The position numbers and the translations under genes were made by a program. The notes beneath the pieces were generated by a model that saw only the letters and a program-made list of their open reading frames with translations, did no database searches and was not told the DNA's origin. Of a DNA stretch of 64,000 nucleotides, positions 46,972-54,544 are shown piece after piece. Each line of letters opens with the position of its first letter. Positions within the stretch are counted from its first letter, which is position 1. The stretch is from an uncultured Pelagibacteraceae bacterium (GTDB lineage Bacteria > Pseudomonadota > Alphaproteobacteria > Pelagibacterales > Pelagibacteraceae): assembly GCA_902598425.1 (NCBI GenBank), contig CACKBK010000002.1:1-64000 (forward strand), given 5' to 3'.

Positions 46972-47000
46972 TATATAATATATTATGCAATATATGTCAA
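46972..47000 (-). promoter_or_regulatory. Promoter of the island operon
   Basis: On the minus strand a perfect -35 TTGACA (47000-46995) is followed by a 17-base spacer and TATATA (46977-46972). The predicted transcript starts about 7 bases before the ATG at 46957, with no Shine-Dalgarno, so a leaderless or nearly leaderless mRNA is possible. The spacer contains the palindrome-like ATATTGCATAATAT, a potential repressor site. Confidence 0.5.
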
Positions 47001-47057
47001 TACAATATATTTATATATTTTAATCTATATTATAATAAATATTAAACCTGAGATTGT

Positions 47058-47126
47058 ATGATTGAATTTTTAATTGCTGTTGAAGTTTTGGTAATAGTAA
47101 TTGGGATTTACTTAAATCAAAATTGA
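47058..47126 (+). CDS. Possible 22-aa hydrophobic peptide
   Basis: An ATG at 47058 opens a 22-codon frame, MIEFLIAVEVLVIVIGIYLN plus QN, ending in TGA. It would be a single membrane-spanning helix. A GAG lies five bases upstream of the ATG. Its size and hydrophobicity resemble small membrane peptides such as type I toxins, but in such AT-rich DNA it may be chance. It lies divergently from the GHKL operon, inside the island bounds. Confidence 0.25.
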   Translation: MIEFLIAVEVLVIVIGIYLNQN

Positions 47127-47174
47127 ATTTAATCATTGGATTTTATAGGATACTAGATCGCAGACTATACCAGA

Positions 47175-47187
47175 TTGAGATAAAACA
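47175..47187 (+). repeat. 13-bp direct repeat TTGAGATAAAACA, right copy
   Basis: This is identical to 43727-43739. It lies 14 bases upstream of the ATG of the 75-aa gene, with ACTAGATC at 47152-47159. Together with the left copy it marks the inner boundaries of the island. Confidence 0.55.
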
Positions 47188-47201
47188 AGGTTTTAAGTAG
47201 T

Positions 47202-47429
47202 ATGAATAAAGAAAACGCAAGTAAACTCTGGAAAATTATTCAGGAAGCTGGTGATTATCTCAATGGTCAGTTGCCTGACCATCCTAATCATCCCAAAGGT
47301 AGAAATCCTTATGCTCATGTAGCATTATGTATTAAAAATAAGTTTAGTAATAGTTACAAAGATATAGAAGATGAAAAGTTTGAGGAAGTTGTAAATTTTA
47401 TTAATTTTTTAAAAGAAAATCCAAGTTGA
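47202..47429 (+). CDS. Small conserved-looking protein of unknown function, island boundary gene
   Basis: The 75-residue protein is soluble: KLWKIIQEAGDYLNGQLPDH, PNHPKGRNPYAHVALCIKNK, then a helical C-terminus (KFEEVVNFINFLKENPS). I do not recognise a family. Its 5' part is duplicated as a truncated remnant at 43527-43595, and codons for IQEAGDYL lie in the 23-bp repeat (47238-47260). It thus looks like the gene into which the island integrated and which the island restored. It ends on the base before the convergent glycine amidinotransferase gene. Confidence 0.65.
   Translation: MNKENASKLWKIIQEAGDYLNGQLPDHPNHPKGRNPYAHVALCIKNKFSNSYKDIEDEKFEEVVNFINFLKENPS
47238..47260 (+). repeat. 23-bp direct repeat, right copy (att-like)
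   Basis: This is identical to 43563-43585. Bases on either side differ between the copies, so the identity is confined to 23 bp, although weaker similarity continues upstream for about 20 bases. It lies within codons 13-20 of the intact 75-aa gene. Confidence 0.75.
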
Positions 47430-48545
47430 TTATTGTTTAGGAAAGTAATCTTTTAAATCTCCCTCTCTATAAACATCTGCAGTACAGCAATGAAGACCAC
47501 CACCAAATGCATAAGCATCACGAAGCTCGACTGGTAAAACTTCCATTCCAAGTTTGTCTAATTGTTCAGCTTGATATACCTCACTTTTCTCAACACAAAC
47601 TGTTTTAGGATCCAAAACTAAAACATTCATTGATAACCAAACTGAGGAATAGCATAATGGAGGAGGACTGTTATGTGCAGGTTGCGCAGAGTCAATAATT
47701 TTCCAACCATTGTCCTCAAATAACTTTCTTTGTTCTTTCGGCAACCTTCTTTGAGGATTATTAATTATTAGACCTTCCTTTATTGGAGTAAACGTTGCAT
47801 CAATATGTATTGGATATGGGTCGCCAGGGAAATTTAAAGCATGTACCCTATGATCTTTGAAATGTCTTCTTAACCAATCTATACCTTTTAAATTTGTTGT
47901 AAAACCGTGCTGGACTACTAAGTCTTTACCAAATCTTAAAATATCTGCAGCATCAAACAAGGGCTCCTCTTCTGTAGTTACAAAAAACTTATCTTCTGTC
48001 CACTTGAGTCTTTTTTGAACACCAATTTTTTCTGATAAATAATCTTTTCTGTAATCTGCATCTGTTAATCTCGGTTTTGGTGCAATTTCATGTCTCATAT
48101 TTGGATCTTGCTCAAAATAATTTTGCAGAAGTGGTCTATAATTAAGATATTCAAACCACCTACATCTATAACTCATTGTTGCTTCTAACATTTCATTGCC
48201 AACTGTTAAAATTATATCTCTTGCTGGCATACATCCAAACATACTATCAGCTTCCCAATCTGGTGTAGAAATTTTTTGATTATGTTTTATTGGTGTTGGT
48301 CTATCAACTTTGATGCCCCTTTTCTCAAGCAAAGAAACAAAATTATTTAGTAATTCATTTGCCTTATCGATTGTATCTTGTGTTCTTTGTCCATGTTGAC
48401 CTTTCATATCGGAATCCTCTGGCACTTTTGCATCAAGTGCTGGTTCAGGAGCAGGAATACAGCAGCCGTCTGCTCTTCCAACAATAATATGTTTTAATGG
48501 GTCCCATTCATTCCAACTATTAACGATTGTTTTTGAGGAATTCAT
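47430..48545 (-). CDS. Glycine amidinotransferase-like enzyme
   Basis: The 371-residue protein is of the arginine:glycine amidinotransferase type. It starts with NSWNEWDPLKHIIVGRADGC and has FDAADILRFGKDLVVQHG (catalytic Asp region), HIDATFTPIKEGLIINN (catalytic His) and GGGLHCCTADVYREG with the nucleophilic cysteine, as in human GATM. It should move an amidino group from arginine to an amine such as glycine, giving guanidinoacetate and ornithine. The acceptor is not certain from sequence. It lies 3 nt downstream of an EamA permease gene on the same strand. Confidence 0.85.
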   Translation of the reverse strand: MNSSKTIVNSWNEWDPLKHIIVGRADGCCIPAPEPALDAKVPEDSDMKGQHGQRTQDTIDKANELLNNFVSLLEKRGIKVDRPTPIKHNQKISTPDWEADSMFGCMPARDIILTVGNEMLEATMSYRCRWFEYLNYRPLLQNYFEQDPNMRHEIAPKPRLTDADYRKDYLSEKIGVQKRLKWTEDKFFVTTEEEPLFDAADILRFGKDLVVQHGFTTNLKGIDWLRRHFKDHRVHALNFPGDPYPIHIDATFTPIKEGLIINNPQRRLPKEQRKLFEDNGWKIIDSAQPAHNSPPPLCYSSVWLSMNVLVLDPKTVCVEKSEVYQAEQLDKLGMEVLPVELRDAYAFGGGLHCCTADVYREGDLKDYFPKQ

Positions 48546-48548
48546 AAA

Positions 48549-49454
48549 TCAGTTTAAAGCTATAAATCTTCTGTTATGTTTTATTATCAAGCTATAATAG
48601 ATGATAGCCAAGAATATTAAAAAACCACCAATAACAGTAGTATTTGATGGAACTTCATTAATACCAAGTATAGGTAGCCAAACCCAAAATATACCGCCTA
48701 TTACCTCGGTCAAAGACAATAAAGTTAGTTCAGCTGCTGGAATTGCTTTTGATCCTATTGAATATAAAATCAAACCTAAACATACTAATGTACCATGAAC
48801 TGCAAATAGAGATTGATTTCTGCTATTTGAAATTAAAGCACTATCAGTGTTGATCAAAATAAATAATGAAACAATTGCACAAAAAAAGCCTGCAAATGCA
48901 ACAGTTGTAAATTTTGGAGTTTCTTTTCTCCATCTTAAAGTGACTGAAAAAATAGAAAAACCTAATGCTGATATAAGACCAAAAGTAAACCCAAATAAAG
49001 AACCGGTCTCAAAATTTCCAAGAGCCATAATGACTATGCCAACCGCTGCAGTAAATATCGCTACCCAAACATTTGTGGATATAGTCTCTTTCAAAAATAA
49101 AAAACCCAATAATGCTGTCATAAAAGGCATGGCGGCAAGACAAAGTAAAGTAATTGCTGCACTTGTATGAGTAATAGACCATATAAAAGAAATCATAGCT
49201 GTGCCAAGTCCTGCTCCTCCAATTAAACCTGATATACCGATTTTTTTATAATTATTTAAAAAATCAAGTCCTTCTTCAAAAAATAAATAAATATTTAAAA
49301 GAATAAATATAGTTATTCCCCTTGCAAATAAATATTGCCAAGGTACAAGCTCAGGCTGATCCATGTAACGAACAACTAAGGGACCAAAAGACCAAAGTAT
49401 TCCTGCAATTAGAACAACTGGAATAGCAACATTTTCATTTTTAAGTTTAAACAT
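48549..49454 (-). CDS. EamA/DMT-family permease, linked to amidinotransferase
   Basis: The 301-residue protein has ten TM helices in two EamA repeats. Segments include GILWSFGPLVVRYMDQPELV, YLFARGITIFILLNIYLFFE, LLCLAAMPFMTALLGFLFLK and LTEVIGGIFWVWLPILGINE. Its substrate is unknown, but the 3-nt distance to the amidinotransferase gene suggests that it imports a substrate or exports a guanidino product. It is similar in layout to the other two EamA proteins here but clearly divergent. Confidence 0.85.
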   Translation of the reverse strand: MFKLKNENVAIPVVLIAGILWSFGPLVVRYMDQPELVPWQYLFARGITIFILLNIYLFFEEGLDFLNNYKKIGISGLIGGAGLGTAMISFIWSITHTSAAITLLCLAAMPFMTALLGFLFLKETISTNVWVAIFTAAVGIVIMALGNFETGSLFGFTFGLISALGFSIFSVTLRWRKETPKFTTVAFAGFFCAIVSLFILINTDSALISNSRNQSLFAVHGTLVCLGLILYSIGSKAIPAAELTLLSLTEVIGGIFWVWLPILGINEVPSNTTVIGGFLIFLAIIYYSLIIKHNRRFIALN

Positions 49455-49565
49455 TGAGTGTTTTTATTAATAAATTTGACTTACTACAATAAAAAATTAA
49501 ATTGTTATTGATATTTGAATAAAATTAAATTTTACCTCAACTTAAAGTTGTTAACTACTTAATTA

Positions 49566-49967
49566 ATGGATTTAAAAGTTTTTAAATTAGCAGCAAATAC
49601 AAAAAATCATAAATTATTAAAAGATTATGATTATGTTTTAAGGCAAAAAAATACTTTTTGTGGAGATGAAATTACAATATCAATTAAAGCTAAAAGTAAA
49701 AAAGTTTATAAAATTGGTTATAGCTGTAAATCATGTATTTATACTCAAGCTTCAGCAAGTCTGCTTTCAGAATTTTTTAAAAATAAATCATTTAAGGAAA
49801 TAGATGATATAATTCTAGAACTGAACAAGTTTTGTAAAAAACAAACATCAAAACTCCCAAAAAAACTATCAGTTCTAAATAAGATAATTAATGAAAAAAA
49901 TCTTGCCAGAAAAGATTGTTTATTGCTACCATTTATTACTGTCAAAAAAATGATAAAAAATCTATAG
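49566..49967 (+). CDS. SufU/IscU-like Fe-S scaffold protein
   Basis: The 133-residue protein has the IscU/SufU cysteine set: TFCGDEITISIKAKSKKVYK, YSCKSCIYTQASASLLSEFF and ARKDCLLLPF, i.e. CGD, (S)C..C..ASAS and R.DC..L. The order and spacing fit SufU-like U-type scaffolds more than classical IscU, and the LPPVK/HscA-binding motif is missing. It may assemble or donate Fe-S clusters or sulfur. It is separate from the isc genes at the left edge. It starts after a 111-base divergent gap and precedes the HPP gene by 7 nt. Confidence 0.72.
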   Translation: MDLKVFKLAANTKNHKLLKDYDYVLRQKNTFCGDEITISIKAKSKKVYKIGYSCKSCIYTQASASLLSEFFKNKSFKEIDDIILELNKFCKKQTSKLPKKLSVLNKIINEKNLARKDCLLLPFITVKKMIKNL

Positions 49968-49974
49968 TATTATT

Positions 49975-50439
49975 ATGAATAAAGAAAATACTCTAAAATC
50001 CTCTATAGCCGCATTGTTCTCTTTTTTAACTATAGGTGCATTAACTTTACTAACTTATAAGACAGAATATGGTATTTTTTTAATTGCATCATTTGGATCT
50101 ACAATGGTATTGCTTTATGGATATCCTGAAAGTCCTTTCGCCCAACCAAAAAATATTTTCTTTGGTCATCTTTTAACAGCTTTGGTTGGAGTGCTTTGTT
50201 TATTATTTATCCCATTACCAAATTATATTTTAATACCACTGGCAGCTGGTCTTGGGGTTGGGTTAATGATACTTTTTAATGTTACTCACCCACCTGCAGG
50301 GGGCAATCCAATCATTGTGATTATTGGAGGTGTGTCTTTTGATTATTTATTGAGCCCGATAATAACTGGTTCAATAGTTATTCTAGTTTTTGGTGTAATT
50401 TTAAATAGATTTATTTTAAAGAAAAATTACCCAAAATAG
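49975..50439 (+). CDS. HPP family membrane protein
   Basis: The 154-residue protein has four to five TM helices and the family signature THPPAGGNPIIVIIGGVSF, preceded by LIASFGSTMVLLYGYPESPF and AQPKNIFFGHLLTALVGV. Some HPP-family members are implicated in nitrite transport, but function is not established for bacterial short forms. It follows the SufU-like gene closely. Confidence 0.85.
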   Translation: MNKENTLKSSIAALFSFLTIGALTLLTYKTEYGIFLIASFGSTMVLLYGYPESPFAQPKNIFFGHLLTALVGVLCLLFIPLPNYILIPLAAGLGVGLMILFNVTHPPAGGNPIIVIIGGVSFDYLLSPIITGSIVILVFGVILNRFILKKNYPK

Positions 50440-50512
50440 CCACTATTTAATTGCTACTAAATGTCAAATTCTATAGATTGTCTGAAAAAAATATCTTTAG
50501 TTACAATTTAAT

Positions 50513-50517
50513 AGGAG
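50513..50517 (+). promoter_or_regulatory. Strong ribosome-binding site of formate dehydrogenase
   Basis: AGGAG lies five bases before the ATG at 50523. Most genes in the window have weak or no Shine-Dalgarno, so this near-consensus site stands out and suggests strong translation. Confidence 0.7.
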
Positions 50518-50522
50518 ATTAA

Positions 50523-51722
50523 ATGAAAATACTATGTGTTCTGTATGATGATCCAAAAAATGGAATGCCTAAAGCATATCCATTATCAGATTTACCAAAA
50601 TTAGAAAAATATCCTGATGGGATGACTTTACCAAGTCCAAAAGGAAGAGATTTTACACCAGGTGAACTTCTTGGATGTGTATCAGGAGAATTAGGTTTAA
50701 GAAAATTTTTAGAAAGTAATGGTCATGAATTTATTGTTACTAACAGCAAAGACGGAGATGGATGTGAAGCCGACAAGCACATCGTAGATGCAGATATAGT
50801 TATATCTCAACCATTTTTTCCTTATTACCTAACAAAGGAGAGGATTGCAAAAGCCAAAAACTTAAAAATGGCAATAACTGCAGGAATTGGCTCAGATCAT
50901 GTTGATTTACAAGCAGCTATGGATAATAAGATTGATGTTGTTGAAGTAACATTCTGTAATTCAAGATCAGTTGCAGAACATATTGTTATGATGATTGTAT
51001 CTATGGTTAGAGATTATCATAATCAACATAGAGTTGTTAACGAAGGTGGATGGAATATCGCTGATGCAGTTCAAAGAAGTTATGATGTTGAAGGAATGCA
51101 CATTGGTACAGTTGCAGCTGGAAGAATTGGGCTTGATGCATTAAGAAAAATGAAACCATTTGATGTTCACTTGCATTATTTTGACAGACATAAATTACCA
51201 GATAGTGTTGAAAAAGAATTAAATCTTACTTTTCATGATTCTGTAGAATCTATGGTAAAGGTATGTGATGTTGTCACAATTAATTGTCCTTTGCACCCAG
51301 AGACAGAAAATCTATTTGATAAAAAAATGATAAGTAAAATGAAAAAAGGTGCATACATAGTTAATACTGCTAGAGGAAAAATATGTAACAGAGATGATAT
51401 AGCAGAGGCATTAAAATCAGGTCAATTAAGTGGATATGCAGGAGATGTGTGGTTCCCTCAGCCCGCACCAAACGACCATGTGTGGAGAACAATGCCTAAT
51501 CACGGTATGACCCCACATACATCTGGCACTTCTTTGTCAGCTCAAGCAAGATATGCAGATGGTGTAAGAGAAATACTTGAATGTTTCTTTGATAAAAAAC
51601 CTATAAGAGATCAATATTTAATAGTTAAAGACGGTCAGCTCGCTGGTATGGGTGCTCACTCTTACAGCAAAGGATCTGCAACAAGTGGATCTGAGGAAGC
51701 TGCAAAATATAAAAAAAAATAA
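50523..51722 (+). CDS. fdh: NAD-dependent formate dehydrogenase
   Basis: The 399-residue D-2-hydroxyacid dehydrogenase-family enzyme closely resembles the Pseudomonas sp. 101 type FDH. It has AITAGIGSDHVDLQAAMDN, VEVTFCNSRSVAEHIVMMI (substrate Asn), the NAD loop GTVAAGRIGLDALRKM, YFDRHKLP (Asp selecting NAD), VNTARGKI (Arg) and MTPHTSGTSLS (His). It oxidises formate to CO2 and makes NADH in the cytosol, the last step of one-carbon oxidation. It is monocistronic: preceded by an 83-base gap and followed by a strong hairpin. Confidence 0.93.
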   Translation: MKILCVLYDDPKNGMPKAYPLSDLPKLEKYPDGMTLPSPKGRDFTPGELLGCVSGELGLRKFLESNGHEFIVTNSKDGDGCEADKHIVDADIVISQPFFPYYLTKERIAKAKNLKMAITAGIGSDHVDLQAAMDNKIDVVEVTFCNSRSVAEHIVMMIVSMVRDYHNQHRVVNEGGWNIADAVQRSYDVEGMHIGTVAAGRIGLDALRKMKPFDVHLHYFDRHKLPDSVEKELNLTFHDSVESMVKVCDVVTINCPLHPETENLFDKKMISKMKKGAYIVNTARGKICNRDDIAEALKSGQLSGYAGDVWFPQPAPNDHVWRTMPNHGMTPHTSGTSLSAQARYADGVREILECFFDKKPIRDQYLIVKDGQLAGMGAHSYSKGSATSGSEEAAKYKKK

Positions 51723-51743
51723 ATTCTTAATTTTTAGTAACAA

Positions 51744-51778
51744 ACTCAAGTTTATATCACCTTGATATAAACTTGAGT
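51744..51778 (+). terminator. 16-bp perfect hairpin after formate dehydrogenase
   Basis: ACTCAAGTTTATATCA, the three bases CCT, then the exact reverse complement form a perfect 16-bp stem 21 bases after the fdh stop. No long T run follows, so it is not a textbook intrinsic terminator. It may still act as a terminator or mRNA 3' stabiliser. It lies 18 bases ahead of the selO ATG. Confidence 0.75.
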
Positions 51779-51796
51779 ATTAACTATATCTATTTA

Positions 51797-53257
51797 ATGG
51801 CAGTTGATAATAAAATTCAATGGAATTTCAATAATACATATTTGAGTCTTCCAAAGATAATGTTATCTGAACAAAAACCAGATATTGTTGAGAAACCAGA
51901 AGTTGTTATAATTAATCACGCTTTATCAAAAGAACTTAGTTTAAATTTATTAGATTTAGATGATGAGTATCTAGCTTCAGTTTTCTCTGGAAATTCATTA
52001 CCTGATGGATCTAAGACTATTTCAATGGCATATGCTGGTCATCAATTTGGACATTTTACTATTTTAGGCGATGGTAGAGCAATAACAATCGGTGAACATG
52101 TTACTCAAAATAATCAAGGATTTGAAATTCAATTTAAAGGTTCAGGTAAAACTAAATTTTCTAGAGATGGTGATGGTAAAGCTGCATTAGGTCCTATGTT
52201 AAGAGAGTATATTATTAGTGAGGCAATGCATTATTTGAATATACCTACAACAAGAAGTTTAGCTGTAATTAAAACTGGTGAAAAAGTAATTAGGGAGACA
52301 GAATTAAAAGGAGCAATTCTTACTAGAGTAGCTACTAGTCATCTTCGTGTAGGCACATTTCAATACTTTGCATATAAAAAAGACGATTCAAATTTAAAAA
52401 CTCTTATTAATTTTACAATTAACAAACATTACCCATTATTAAAAAATAAAGAAAATTTATATTTAAATTTGATTGATAAATTGATGGAAAAACAGATTGA
52501 TTTAATTGTGAATTGGATGAGAGTTGGATTTATTCATGGAGTAATGAATACAGATAATATGGCTTTATCAGGTGAAACTATAGATTATGGTCCATGTGCT
52601 TTTATGGATCAGTATGATCCAAAGAGTGTATTCAGCTCAATAGACCATTTTGGTCGTTATGCATATTACAACCAACCTACAATAGCAAAATGGAACCTTG
52701 CGAGATTTGCCGAGTGTTTAATTCCTTTGCTTGATTCAAATAAGGATAAAGCAATAAAATTAGCTACAGATAAGATAAATGAATTTGACAGTAAGTACGA
52801 AAAAAAATGGCTTGAAATGATGAGAGACAAACTTGGGATGATAGGCAATCAAAAAGAAGATGAGGTATTAATCTTAGACTTGTTACAATGGATGCATCTA
52901 AATAAAGCTGATTATACTAATACATTTTGTAATTTAACTTATGAAAATATGATTAATGATAAAATATTTCACAAAGATGACTTTTTAAAATGGAAGGAAA
53001 GATGGAAAATTCGTCTATCAGTAAATAATAATGACAAAACTTCAGAAAAGACTATGAAAAAATCAAACCCTGTAGTGATACCGCGAAATCATCTAGTTGA
53101 AGATGCTTTGAAAACTGCAGAGACAGGTGATTTAGAAAAAACAAATAGATTACTGAAAGTCTTAAGTGAACCTTACAAAATACAATCCTCAATTCAGGAT
53201 TTACAGACATCTCCTAAACCTAGCAAAATTCCGTATAAAACTTTTTGCGGCACATAA
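51797..53257 (+). CDS. selO: SelO/YdiU family protein adenylyltransferase
   Basis: The 486-residue pseudokinase-fold protein has MAYAGHQFGHFTILGDGRAI, FEIQFKGSGKTKFSRDGDGK, ALGPMLREYIISEAMHYLNI, RTRVATSHLRVGTFQYFAYK-like ILTRVATSHLRVGTFQYF and FIHGVMNTDNMALSGETIDY followed by GPCAFMDQYDP. SelO proteins transfer AMP from ATP to Ser/Thr/Tyr of targets, often in redox control. It ends TFCGT, with Cys where many eukaryotic SelO have selenocysteine. A TTG at 51773 lies inside the hairpin and is rejected as start in favour of the ATG at 51797. Confidence 0.93.
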   Translation: MAVDNKIQWNFNNTYLSLPKIMLSEQKPDIVEKPEVVIINHALSKELSLNLLDLDDEYLASVFSGNSLPDGSKTISMAYAGHQFGHFTILGDGRAITIGEHVTQNNQGFEIQFKGSGKTKFSRDGDGKAALGPMLREYIISEAMHYLNIPTTRSLAVIKTGEKVIRETELKGAILTRVATSHLRVGTFQYFAYKKDDSNLKTLINFTINKHYPLLKNKENLYLNLIDKLMEKQIDLIVNWMRVGFIHGVMNTDNMALSGETIDYGPCAFMDQYDPKSVFSSIDHFGRYAYYNQPTIAKWNLARFAECLIPLLDSNKDKAIKLATDKINEFDSKYEKKWLEMMRDKLGMIGNQKEDEVLILDLLQWMHLNKADYTNTFCNLTYENMINDKIFHKDDFLKWKERWKIRLSVNNNDKTSEKTMKKSNPVVIPRNHLVEDALKTAETGDLEKTNRLLKVLSEPYKIQSSIQDLQTSPKPSKIPYKTFCGT

Positions 53258-53269
53258 TCTTGAATTTAC

Positions 53270-53443
53270 ATGTACGAGAAATTAAAGAAATTTTATAAGC
53301 CATTTTTGATTACTTATATTTTGTTTTCGGTGGCAATCGGATTTTATCCTTCTTTTGAATTTTACTCGTTAAAAGGACAATCTATTATTTTTTTTGTGTC
53401 TTTTTTTAATGGGTTGCTTGGAATTTATTTAAAAAAAAATTAA
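53270..53443 (+). CDS. 57-aa membrane peptide after selO
   Basis: An ATG at 53270 opens a 57-codon frame: MYEKLKKFYKPFLITYILFS, VAIGFYPSFEFYSLKGQSII, then FFVSFFNGLLGIYLKKN. It has two hydrophobic segments with positively charged ends, consistent with a small inner-membrane hairpin protein. It is not recognised. It fills the space between selO (12 nt gap) and the convergent oxidoreductase (4-nt overlap), and this tight packing supports a real gene. Confidence 0.5.
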   Translation: MYEKLKKFYKPFLITYILFSVAIGFYPSFEFYSLKGQSIIFFVSFFNGLLGIYLKKN

Positions 53444-54543
53444 AGTACATAAGGTTCGGGCCTTGCATTCTTGTCTAAAACTCTCTCGACTGCAAATTCA
53501 CTTATATCAATAGTTTGATATGAGCCTGTTGTAATAAGCTCAGTCAATGCTCTACCAATTCCGGGCGCTTGCATTAATCCTCTACCAGTAAAACCTGAGG
53601 CCAAATATACATTCTCATATTTAGGATGTTTTCCTACCACAGCGTTATTATCTAATTTATTGCAATCATAATAACCTGCCCAACCACCTGTAAGCTTCAA
53701 TTCCTCAAATGCAGGTATTCTTTTTGCTAAAGCAGGCCAAACCAATTCTTCAAAATCATTCCAGGCTGGCTCAAGATCGTCAGCATCAAAAACAGATATT
53801 GGAGAGCCTGCTAAATATTCTTTTCCTTCTGGTCTCCAATAAACTCCTGTAGTTAAATCACCAGTTAAAGGCATATCAGCGTAATGTTTTGGGCACTTAA
53901 CCCTAAACACGGTATGTTTTTGTGGAACAACGGGAATATCATCTAAAAGTTTTTTCGTCCAACACCCAGCGGCAGATACAATTGTATGAGCCTTAACTTC
54001 AGAAATATTATTTATCTCACCTTTAATGAACTCAGCACCAAGTTCCATAGCTTTACTTTTTAATGCTCCATGAAACATAAAAGGATCAATCCATCCCTCA
54101 GTTTTATTATCTGTATATGTTGCAGTTTCGATACCCTCATTGTTAATATAGGGAAAAACCTTTGACAATTCTGAGCCTTTAATATTTTTTGTACCAGCAT
54201 CACAAGCTTTATGATTTTCAAGCGCTCTATACTGTTCTTCTGCATGCTCAGGTCCAAACATCAATAGATATCCGTTGGCTACCATACTAGCAGTTGGATT
54301 GGGATTTTTTTCGGTTTTTAAAACATTGGGTAAATCAAAAATAAATTCTTTTGCAAATTTTCCAAGAAGGATATTTTCTTTTTGAAAAAATTGTCTTCTA
54401 AACCCTCCAAGCGAAAGTGGGAAAGATGCTTGTTTATAGGTTGGGTCTCTCTCAATTACTTTAACTTTTCTTCCTTCTTTTGATAAAAAATAAGCAGTAG
54501 CAGTTCCAATGATACCCCCGCCAATAATTACTACATCATCCAT
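53440..54543 (-). CDS. FAD-dependent oxidoreductase, DAO family (sarcosine oxidase-like)
   Basis: The 367-residue protein starts with the dinucleotide-binding motif DDVVIIGGGIIGTATAYFLS followed by KVIERDPTY. It continues with SLGGFRRQFF, TVFRVKCPKHYADMP and the C-terminal GWAGYYDCNKLDNNAVVGKH and YLASGFTGRGLMQAPGIGRA motifs of the DAO superfamily. It probably oxidises an N-methylated or other secondary or primary amine, but the substrate cannot be set from the sequence. It is separated from tspO by 1 nt on the same strand. Confidence 0.85.
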   Translation of the reverse strand: MDDVVIIGGGIIGTATAYFLSKEGRKVKVIERDPTYKQASFPLSLGGFRRQFFQKENILLGKFAKEFIFDLPNVLKTEKNPNPTASMVANGYLLMFGPEHAEEQYRALENHKACDAGTKNIKGSELSKVFPYINNEGIETATYTDNKTEGWIDPFMFHGALKSKAMELGAEFIKGEINNISEVKAHTIVSAAGCWTKKLLDDIPVVPQKHTVFRVKCPKHYADMPLTGDLTTGVYWRPEGKEYLAGSPISVFDADDLEPAWNDFEELVWPALAKRIPAFEELKLTGGWAGYYDCNKLDNNAVVGKHPKYENVYLASGFTGRGLMQAPGIGRALTELITTGSYQTIDISEFAVERVLDKNARPEPYVL

Positions 54544-54544
54544 A

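Larger units (their letters stand above)
46958..47201. other. Right-flank gap of the island: promoter region and small peptide
   Basis: This 244-base gap is an extremely AT-rich block (46958-47050) made of overlapping ATATAT palindromes and a consensus promoter for the leftward island operon. It is followed by a possible 22-codon hydrophobic ORF on the plus strand (47058-47126) and the right copies of ACTAGATC and TTGAGATAAAACA just before the 75-aa gene. No tRNA or terminator is recognised. Confidence 0.55.

Noticed and set aside
46972..47040. AT-rich palindromes read as a replication origin
   Set aside because: No DnaA-box-like 9-mers or replication initiator gene are present; a promoter with operator-like symmetry explains the region better.
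49538..49550. Inverted repeat CAACTTAAAGTTG between the EamA and SufU-like genes
   Set aside because: It has a six-base arm only and no matching copy or promoter placement to support an operator; chance is likely in such AT-rich DNA.
50478..50507. Possible fdh promoter TTGTCT-18-TACAAT
   Set aside because: The predicted start would fall within the ribosome-binding site, so the mRNA would lose it; not convincing.
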